Source of the DNA: Eubacteriales Family XIII. Incertae Sedis bacterium
GTDB taxonomy: Bacteria > Bacillota > Clostridia > Peptostreptococcales > Anaerovoracaceae
DNA length: 5,601 nucleotides
NCBI GenBank assembly: GCA_031283865.1
Contig: JAITAX010000067.1
Span: forward strand, 1-5,601
Direction: 5' to 3'
Shown one piece after another: positions 1-4,734 of this stretch. The translations under genes and the position numbers were made by a program. Position 1 is the stretch's first letter. Every line of letters starts with the position of its first letter. The notes under the pieces were generated by a model that was not told the origin of the DNA, searched no databases, and saw only the letters and a list, made by a program, of their open reading frames with translations.

Positions 1-693
1 GCGCCGAGCTACTACTACGCCAAGGCCATCATCAAGTACATCAACGAGCTGGCCCGCCTCGTGGACGGCGACAAGCGCGTGCGCGACAAGCTGCGCGTCA
101 TCTTCCTCGAAAACTACAACGTCAGCCTCGCGGAAATCATCTTCCCGGCCAGCGACATCTCCGAGCAGATTTCCACGGCCTCAAAAGAAGCCTCCGGCAC
201 GGGCAACATGAAGTTCATGATGAACGGCGCCGTCACCATAGGCACGAACGACGGCGCGAACATTGAGATACGTGAACTCGTCGGCGACGACAATTTCATC
301 CTGTTCGGCCTGAGCGTGGAGGAAGTCCTCGCCTACTACGCGAACGGCGGCTACAATTCGCGCGAGATCTATGAGAGCGATGCCAACGTCAAGCGGCTGC
401 TCGACCAGATTCAGAGCGGGGAACTCTTCCCGTACACGGCCATAGACGACTTCGCGGCCATCACGCGTTCGCTGCTCGACTACAACGACGAGTTCTTTGT
501 GCTGCGGGATTTCGCCGATTACGCGCAGGCGCAGGCGCGCGTGGACGGGCTGTACAAGCAGCAGGCCCTGTGGCGGGCCATGTCGATCCGCAACATCGCG
601 AAGTCGGGGCATTTTTCGAGCGACAACACGATAGACCAATACGCGAAAGGCATCTGGCGAATCGGACGCCACACGCCTGAGCTGCTCGACTGA
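1..693 (+). CDS. glgP: Glycogen phosphorylase, C-terminal part (5' end outside window)
   Basis: This PLP-dependent enzyme splits alpha-1,4-glucan ends with phosphate to give glucose-1-phosphate, in the cytosol. The reading frame is open from base 1 and ends at TGA 691-693, giving 230 visible residues. The family signature EASGTGNMKF followed by MMN is intact; its Lys (visible residue 71, codon 211-213) is the one that carries PLP. Just before it is SEQISTASKEASG, and after it IGTNDGANIEI, both typical of the family. The end, FSSDNTIDQYAKGIW, matches the usual phosphorylase C-terminus. About 160 residues follow the PLP lysine, as expected for a complete C-terminus. From family length (about 750-850 aa) I infer that most of the protein, including the N-terminal domain, lies to the left. 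It converges with the aro operon and has no evident functional link to it. Maltodextrin and glycogen phosphorylases are hard to separate from this part alone. Confidence 0.95.
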   Translation, partial: APSYYYAKAIIKYINELARLVDGDKRVRDKLRVIFLENYNVSLAEIIFPASDISEQISTASKEASGTGNMKFMMNGAVTIGTNDGANIEIRELVGDDNFILFGLSVEEVLAYYANGGYNSREIYESDANVKRLLDQIQSGELFPYTAIDDFAAITRSLLDYNDEFFVLRDFADYAQAQARVDGLYKQQALWRAMSIRNIAKSGHFSSDNTIDQYAKGIWRIGRHTPELLD

Positions 694-729
694 CAAGTTC
701 AATCAAAAACCAATTTCAATCAAAACTAT
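694..729. other. AT-rich convergent intergenic spacer with direct repeat
   Basis: These 36 bases separate the glgP stop from the aroQ stop. Unlike the GC-rich genes around it, the spacer is strongly AT-rich. It contains two copies of TTCAATCAAAA at 698-708 and 715-725, 17 bases apart start to start. I see no inverted repeat with a T-tract serving glgP on the + strand. On the - strand the spacer reads as several short T runs, which may help end aro operon transcription. Confidence 0.7.
698..725. repeat. Two 11-base direct repeats, TTCAATCAAAA
   Basis: Exact copies lie at 698-708 and 715-725, separated by 6 bases, inside the convergent spacer. On the - strand each copy reads TTTTGATTGAA. The role is unknown; in so short an AT-rich spacer a chance or slippage origin is plausible. 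Confidence 0.6.
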
Positions 730-748
730 TCAAACGCCGCGCAGCGGC
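724..748 (-). terminator. Weak candidate Rho-independent terminator of the aro operon
   Basis: On the - strand, GCCGC (748-744), loop TGC (743-741) and GCGGC (740-736) can form a 5-bp all-GC stem with a 3-base loop. It overlaps the last codons of aroQ. Downstream, over the TGA stop, the strand reads GTTTGAATAGTTTT, which has T-runs but no uninterrupted T-tract next to the stem. The stem is short and the tract imperfect, so this is only a possibility. Confidence 0.25.
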
Positions 749-1167
749 TCCGTCAGCGCGTACAGGGCAAGCGTATAGCTCAATGCCCCAAAGCCCGCGA
801 TGCTGCCCTTGCACACGGGCGCGATCACGGACACGCGGCGAAAATCCTCGCGCGCGGCGACGTTCGTCATGTGCACCTCCACGACGGGCGCGTCTATGGC
901 GGCGATTGCGTCTCGAATCGCTATGCTGTAGTGCGTGTAGGCCGCGGCGTTTAGGATAATGCCGTCCGCGTCCGCGGCGGCCTGTATCGCCGTCACGAGC
1001 GCGCCCTCGGAGTTGCTGTCAAAAAATTCACAATGGGCGCCCCGCGCGGCGGCTTTTTCCGCAAGCGCTTCGTTCAGCGCCGCAAGGCTCGTCGCGCCGT
1101 ATTTGTCCGGCTCCCGCTTTCCCAGCAGGTTCATGTTCGGACCGTTGATTACCGCTATCCTTTTCAT
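730..1167 (-). CDS. aroQ: Type II 3-dehydroquinate dehydratase
   Basis: This enzyme removes water from 3-dehydroquinate to give 3-dehydroshikimate, the third step of the shikimate pathway. The 145-residue protein has the full length of the small type II family, which is usually a dodecamer. Family landmarks are in order: NGPNMNLLGKREPDKYG with Arg18 and catalytic Tyr23 on the active-site lid; SNSEG (51-55); Asn73 with the YTHYS loop (77-81); VEVHMTN with His99; and Arg110 in EDFRR. The usual NPGAYTH reads NAAAYTH here, a mild change. The ATG at 1167 starts 4 bases after the pheA stop. An AGAGGG ribosome binding site lies 7 bases upstream, within the end of pheA, so the two genes are probably co-translated. 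It is the last gene visible in the operon. The name aroQ here means dehydroquinase, not the AroQ-class chorismate mutase. Confidence 0.96.
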   Translation of the reverse strand: MKRIAVINGPNMNLLGKREPDKYGATSLAALNEALAEKAAARGAHCEFFDSNSEGALVTAIQAAADADGIILNAAAYTHYSIAIRDAIAAIDAPVVEVHMTNVAAREDFRRVSVIAPVCKGSIAGFGALSYTLALYALTEPLRGV

Positions 1168-1171
1168 CCGC

Positions 1172-2302
1172 TTACCCTCTCAGGGAATAACAACCGATCA
1201 CCTCAAAATACTCGCAGGCCGAAGCGGCGTGCCGCAGCGTGGAGAGAACCTGCTCATCGAGGATGCTGCCCTCCACCTCGGCGAAAAAGCGGTACTTGCC
1301 CGCGCCCGCCGGTCTCGATTCGAGCTGCATCAGGTTCATGCCGCCCGCCATAAAGGGCAGCAGCATTTCGCACAGCGCGCCGCTCCGGTGCTTCGTGGAA
1401 AAGGTGAGCGAAATCAGATTGTCCCCCGCGTCGTACTCCGGCTCGGGCGATATAACCACAAAGGACGTCTTGTTTTCCGGCGCGTCCATGATGTCCGGCA
1501 CGAGCACGCAAAGCCCGTTCAGCTCCGCCGCGCGGCGCGAACCGATTGCGGCCGTCCTCCCTTTCCCCGAGGCCGCCGCCGTTTCCGCGGCCACGGCTGT
1601 GTTGCGGCAGTCAAGCAAATCCCACGATTTTCCCCGCAGGAATTTTGCGCACTGCCGGAAACCCTCGGTATGGGAAATCACCTCCCGTATGTCGGAGAGC
1701 GCAACGCCCTCGGGCGCGAGCAGGCAGTGACGAATGTCTATCCACGTTCGCGCGACGATGTAGCAGCCGTATTTCCGGAGCAGATCGTAGGTTTCGCCGA
1801 TTGCGCCGGTCTGCGAATTTTCGATGGCGACGACGCCGTAGTCGGCCCGCTTCTCCTTGACGGCCACAAACAGGTCCTCGAAAAATTCCACGGACAGCTT
1901 CTCGGCCTGCGGGAAGAGCGCGGCGAGGGCCTGCTCGCTCCACGCGCCCGGCACGCCCTGAAACGCGCACACGACGCGCCCCCGCAGGGGTTTTCGCGGC
2001 GGCGGCAGGAATGGCCGGTCCGACGGAAACAGCGTCTTGCGCTGCCGCCCTTTCGAGATGGCGATGACGGAGCGCATGAGCAGCGCGATTTCGCCTTTCT
2101 GCACCTCGTCCTCGGCAAGGCTTTCGGCCTGCTCCGTCACCTGCTGCTCGCGCAGCTCGTCGGTGATCGCGAGATTGCCCCGGCCCTTGATCTCCGCGAT
2201 TCGCCTCGACATCTCCATGCGCTCCTTGAACAGCGGAATCATCTTGCCGTCGATTGCGTCAATCCGCTTTCTCAGCTCGTTCAATTGTTCTTTTGTATTC
2301 AT
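1172..2302 (-). CDS. pheA: Bifunctional chorismate mutase / prephenate dehydratase (P-protein)
   Basis: This protein converts chorismate to prephenate and then to phenylpyruvate, committing carbon to phenylalanine. It has 376 residues in three parts. Residues 1-88 form an AroQ-class chorismate mutase helix bundle; Arg11, Arg28, Lys39, Asp48, Arg51 and Glu52 fall at the positions of the E. coli active-site residues. A proline- and arginine-rich linker (86-108) follows. The prephenate dehydratase domain (109-285) has FQGVPGAWSE, ENSQTGAIGE and NTAVAAE. The ACT domain (about 295-376) keeps GAL (308-310) and ESRP (328-331), the phenylalanine-binding motif, so feedback inhibition by Phe is likely. 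The catalytic Thr279 is present, but the usual TRF motif reads TSF (279-281). The frame stays open upstream to 2431, but homology begins at MNTKEQLNELR, so the upstream part overlapping the DAHP synthase gene is rejected. A GTG two codons upstream (2308) has better GGAG spacing and could be the true start. Confidence 0.95.
   Translation of the reverse strand: MNTKEQLNELRKRIDAIDGKMIPLFKERMEMSRRIAEIKGRGNLAITDELREQQVTEQAESLAEDEVQKGEIALLMRSVIAISKGRQRKTLFPSDRPFLPPPRKPLRGRVVCAFQGVPGAWSEQALAALFPQAEKLSVEFFEDLFVAVKEKRADYGVVAIENSQTGAIGETYDLLRKYGCYIVARTWIDIRHCLLAPEGVALSDIREVISHTEGFRQCAKFLRGKSWDLLDCRNTAVAAETAAASGKGRTAAIGSRRAAELNGLCVLVPDIMDAPENKTSFVVISPEPEYDAGDNLISLTFSTKHRSGALCEMLLPFMAGGMNLMQLESRPAGAGKYRFFAEVEGSILDEQVLSTLRHAASACEYFEVIGCYSLRG
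1175..1180 (-). promoter_or_regulatory. Ribosome binding site of aroQ
   Basis: On the - strand AGAGGG lies 7 bases before the ATG at 1167, embedded in the last codons of pheA. It supports that start and coupling of aroQ translation to pheA. Confidence 0.65.
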
Positions 2303-2313
2303 TTTCACACATT

Positions 2314-2317
2314 CTCC
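2314..2317 (-). promoter_or_regulatory. Ribosome binding site of pheA, start-deciding
   Basis: On the - strand GGAG lies in the 35-base gap after the DAHP synthase stop. It is 11 bases from the ATG at 2302 but only 5 from an in-frame GTG at 2308. The spacing therefore leaves the start ambiguous between a 376- and a 378-residue protein. Confidence 0.55.
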
Positions 2318-2337
2318 GATAAGTTGTTTTGCAATTC

Positions 2338-3351
2338 TCAGGCGTCCTCGGCGAGCGCGGCGCGCAGCCGCGTCACCTTGCGCATCAGCCTGTCGAACAG
2401 GAAAGGCGTTATGGACTGCTGCCCGTCGCACAGCGCCTTGTCCGGGCGGTTGTGGACCTCTATCATCAGCCCGTCCGCGCCCGCCGCGACAGCCGCCAGC
2501 GCCATCGGGCAGACCAGATCCCAGTAGCCCGTGCCGTGGGAGGGATCGACGATGACGGGCAGGTGCGACTTCTTCTTCAGCACGGGAATCGCCGAGAGGT
2601 CCAGCGTGTTGCGCGTGGAGGTCTCGAACGTGCGTATGCCGCGCTCGCAGAGGATGACGGGGCTGTTGCCGGCCGTCAGGATGTAGTCCGCCGCCATCAG
2701 CAGCTCGTCAATCGTGCAGGAGGACCCGCGTTTCAGCAGCACGGGCTTGCCCAGCCGGCCGACCTCCGTGAGCAGGGGGAAGTTCTGCATGTTGCGCGCG
2801 CCGATCTGGATGATGTCCGCCTCCGCCTTAAAGACTTCGACGTACTCCTGCGACATGATTTCCGTGACGATAGGCAGGCCCGTCTTCTCGCGCGCGATCT
2901 TCAAAAGCTCCAAGCCGTCCAGGCCCAGCCCCTGAAAGGAATAGGGCGAACTGCGCGGTTTGAAAGCGCCGCCGCGCAGAAAATCCGCGCCCGCGTGCTG
3001 CACGTCGCGCGCGATTGAAAGCACCTGCTCCTCGGTTTCCACCGAGCAAGGCCCGGCCATGACCGTGAAAGCGCCGCCGCCGATGCGCCGCCCCGCGATC
3101 ACGTAGGAGGAATCCTGCGGATGGAAGCGCCGGCCGGCCAGCTTGTACGGCTCCGAAATTTTCATCACGCGCTCCACGCAGTCGTGGCACAGGAGGCTGT
3201 CCTCCGAGATCCCCGAGGTGTCGCCCGCGAGGCCGAGCATACGCGTGTTCTCGCCTTGGATGTCCTGAATGCTCAGGCGGCGGTCCGCTATCGCCTCCCG
3301 CAGTGCCCTGATCTGTTCCTCCGAGACATCCTGCTTCAATATGAGAATCAT
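2338..3351 (-). CDS. aroF: 3-deoxy-7-phosphoheptulonate (DAHP) synthase, type I-beta with ferredoxin-like domain
   Basis: This enzyme condenses phosphoenolpyruvate with erythrose-4-phosphate to DAHP, the entry step of the pathway. From the chosen start it has 337 residues. The N-terminal ferredoxin-like regulatory domain (1-65, beginning MILILKQDVSEEQ) is followed by YKLAGRRFHP and the catalytic barrel (about 90-330). Barrel motifs are AGPCSVE, RGGAFKPRSSPYSFQGLG, QIGARNMQN, LLKRG, CERGIRTFE and DPSHGTG. Expected metal ligands are Cys102, His272, Glu298 and Asp309. This is the numbering I recall for the Thermotoga maritima enzyme, which supports the start at 3351. An upstream ATG at 3357 adds only Met-Asn but lies just 3 bases from the ribosome binding site, against 9 for 3351. 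In this subfamily the ferredoxin-like domain confers allosteric inhibition by Tyr and/or Phe; which ligand acts here cannot be read from sequence. The symbol follows common Firmicutes usage. Confidence 0.95.
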   Translation of the reverse strand: MILILKQDVSEEQIRALREAIADRRLSIQDIQGENTRMLGLAGDTSGISEDSLLCHDCVERVMKISEPYKLAGRRFHPQDSSYVIAGRRIGGGAFTVMAGPCSVETEEQVLSIARDVQHAGADFLRGGAFKPRSSPYSFQGLGLDGLELLKIAREKTGLPIVTEIMSQEYVEVFKAEADIIQIGARNMQNFPLLTEVGRLGKPVLLKRGSSCTIDELLMAADYILTAGNSPVILCERGIRTFETSTRNTLDLSAIPVLKKKSHLPVIVDPSHGTGYWDLVCPMALAAVAAGADGLMIEVHNRPDKALCDGQQSITPFLFDRLMRKVTRLRAALAEDA

Positions 3352-3357
3352 ATTCAT

Positions 3358-4734
3358 TTACTCCTTTGTTTGGGCCGGCGATCCGGCGGCCGCCGCCGCG
3401 ATCCCCGACAGCGCCGCCGCGTCCAAGCCGCGGTCGAGGAAGATCTCATCCGCGAGCAGCGCCTGCGCGACCAGCATGTCAAGGCCGTTCATCGTTTCGA
3501 GGCCGCGCGCTTCGGCTTCGCGCAGCAAGGCCGTCCGCGGCGGGTCGTAAATCAAGTCGCAGACGAGCGCGCGGGCCGGCAGGGCCTCCAAAAACGCGAG
3601 CGACGCGTGATTGAACTCCGCCCCGGACATGCCGAGCGGCGTGGCGTTTATCAGGATGTCCGCGTCGCGGACGCCTGCGCGCAGCGCCTTTGGCGTCATC
3701 TCCGCGGCGACGATCTCCGTCGCCGGCGTCTCCGCCGCCGCCTGCGCCCGGCGCCGCAATGCCGCCGCCTCTTCCGGCCGCCGCGCGAATATCGCGATCC
3801 GGCGCGCGCGCGCGCGCGCGGCTTTCGCCGCGATGCCGGCCGCCGCGCCGCCCGCGCCGAGGATGGCGATGCGCGCGCCGCCGTAGGCGCGGCCCCTGCG
3901 CTTAAAGGCGCGCAGCAGGCCCTCCGCATCCGTATTGCTGCCGACGAAGCGCCCGTCCTCGGCGCGCAGGACCGTGTTCACCGCGCCGCAGAGCTTCGCC
4001 TCATCGTCCTGCGCGTCCAGAAATTGGATGATGTCCCGCTTGTGCGGGATCGTGACGTTGAAGCCGCGCAGGCGGGAGGCGCGCGCGCGCGCGACGAAGT
4101 CCCCCGCCCTGCCTTTCGGCACATGGATCGCCTTGTACGCGAAAGGCAGTCCGAGCGCGGCGAACACGGCGTTATGAATGGCGGGTGAGCGGCTGTGGCC
4201 CACGGGATCTCCGATCACGGCGAAGTCCGCGTCCGGATACAGGCCGCGCACGAGCATACAGAGCCGTTCGAGCACGTTCGTTATGCCGTCGGCGCAGGAG
4301 AGGCGCAGGTCCGCGCAGGCGAGATAGCGCTTGCGCCGCGCGCGCGACAGTTGCAGGATGCGGTCCGCGCCGTCCGCCAGCAGCGGGCGCGCGCCGGTAT
4401 CGAGGTCTCTCGCAATCTGCTCGGGCGGCCTGTCGAGAAAGACGACGAACGCGTTCCGCCGCAGGGCGCGCATGTTCGCCGCGCGCAGGATGATGCCGCC
4501 GCCCGTGGCGATGACGCAGCGCGTGCGCTGTGCGGCGGCCCTTGCGGCCTCCGTTTCCAGCTCGCGAAAGCGCGCCTCGCCGTATGCGGCGAAGATCTCC
4601 GAAATCGAGCTGCCCGCCGCCTTTTCGACCACCGCGTCCGTATCGAGGAAATCAAGTCCGAACCGCTCCGCGACCACCGCGCCGAGCGTGGATTTGCCGC
4701 TGCCCGAAAGCCCGATCAGCACGATGTTCGTCAT
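3358..4734 (-). CDS. Shikimate kinase - shikimate dehydrogenase fusion protein
   Basis: One uninterrupted frame of 458 residues joins two pathway enzymes (AroK, then AroE). Residues 1-165 are shikimate kinase, which phosphorylates shikimate with ATP. It has Walker A GLSGSGKST (8-16), DTD (31-33), Arg57 in FRELE, GGG (78-80), the lid with Arg116 in RPLL, and Arg133 before Tyr137. Residues 170-458 are shikimate dehydrogenase, which reduces 3-dehydroshikimate with NADPH. It has SRSP (181-184), NVTIPHK with catalytic Lys232, AVNT (Asn253), NTDA with catalytic Asp269, GAGGAA (293-298), INATPLGM, and NGLDMLVAQA. Both domains look complete and have almost no linker. The start at 4734 forms an ATGA overlap with the aroC stop; the open frame further upstream is antisense-like reading inside aroC. 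An internal ATG (4257, Met160) lacks a ribosome binding site, so separate translation of the dehydrogenase is unlikely. Residues 300-350 are very rich in Ala and Arg. Confidence 0.93.
   Translation of the reverse strand: MTNIVLIGLSGSGKSTLGAVVAERFGLDFLDTDAVVEKAAGSSISEIFAAYGEARFRELETEAARAAAQRTRCVIATGGGIILRAANMRALRRNAFVVFLDRPPEQIARDLDTGARPLLADGADRILQLSRARRKRYLACADLRLSCADGITNVLERLCMLVRGLYPDADFAVIGDPVGHSRSPAIHNAVFAALGLPFAYKAIHVPKGRAGDFVARARASRLRGFNVTIPHKRDIIQFLDAQDDEAKLCGAVNTVLRAEDGRFVGSNTDAEGLLRAFKRRGRAYGGARIAILGAGGAAAGIAAKAARARARRIAIFARRPEEAAALRRRAQAAAETPATEIVAAEMTPKALRAGVRDADILINATPLGMSGAEFNHASLAFLEALPARALVCDLIYDPPRTALLREAEARGLETMNGLDMLVAQALLADEIFLDRGLDAAALSGIAAAAAGSPAQTKE
3361..3367 (-). promoter_or_regulatory. 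Ribosome binding site of the DAHP synthase gene, start-deciding
   Basis: On the - strand AAAGGAG is followed directly by the TAA stop of the upstream fusion gene and then ATG. Spacing is 3 bases to the ATG at 3357 and 9 to the ATG at 3351. The longer spacing is the workable one and also gives the family-typical N-terminus. Confidence 0.75.
3802..3820. repeat. Alternating GC tract, 19 bases
   Basis: A perfect alternating GC dinucleotide run inside the dehydrogenase half of the fusion gene. On the coding strand it specifies alternating Ala and Arg near residues 306-311. Such tracts are prone to left-handed DNA and to slippage. Confidence 0.85.
4079..4093. repeat. Alternating GC tract, 15 bases
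   Basis: A second perfect alternating GC run in the same gene, encoding ARARA near residues 215-219 of the fusion protein. It lies about 260 bases from the longer tract. Confidence 0.8.

Noticed and set aside
181..702. A 173-codon open frame on the - strand opposite glgP
   Set aside because: It is antisense to the PLP-signature region of glycogen phosphorylase and has no recognisable domain.
2303..2431. N-terminal extension of PheA by 43 codons
   Set aside because: It overlaps the end of the DAHP synthase gene in another frame. It is basic low-complexity sequence, and mutase homology begins at MNTKEQ next to a GGAG site.
959..2527. A 522-codon open frame on the + strand opposite aroQ, pheA and the DAHP synthase gene
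   Set aside because: It runs antisense across three well-supported genes and two of their junctions, and its translation shows no recognisable family. Long antisense frames are expected in GC-rich coding DNA.
3121..4188. A 355-codon open frame on the + strand opposite the DAHP synthase and fusion genes
   Set aside because: It is an Arg- and Ala-rich antisense reading of conserved enzymes, with no domain and no plausible ribosome binding site noticed.
4255..4257. Internal ATG as a separate aroE start
   Set aside because: The bases upstream of it contain no Shine-Dalgarno-like sequence, and the frame is continuous with a complete kinase domain, so fusion is the simpler reading.
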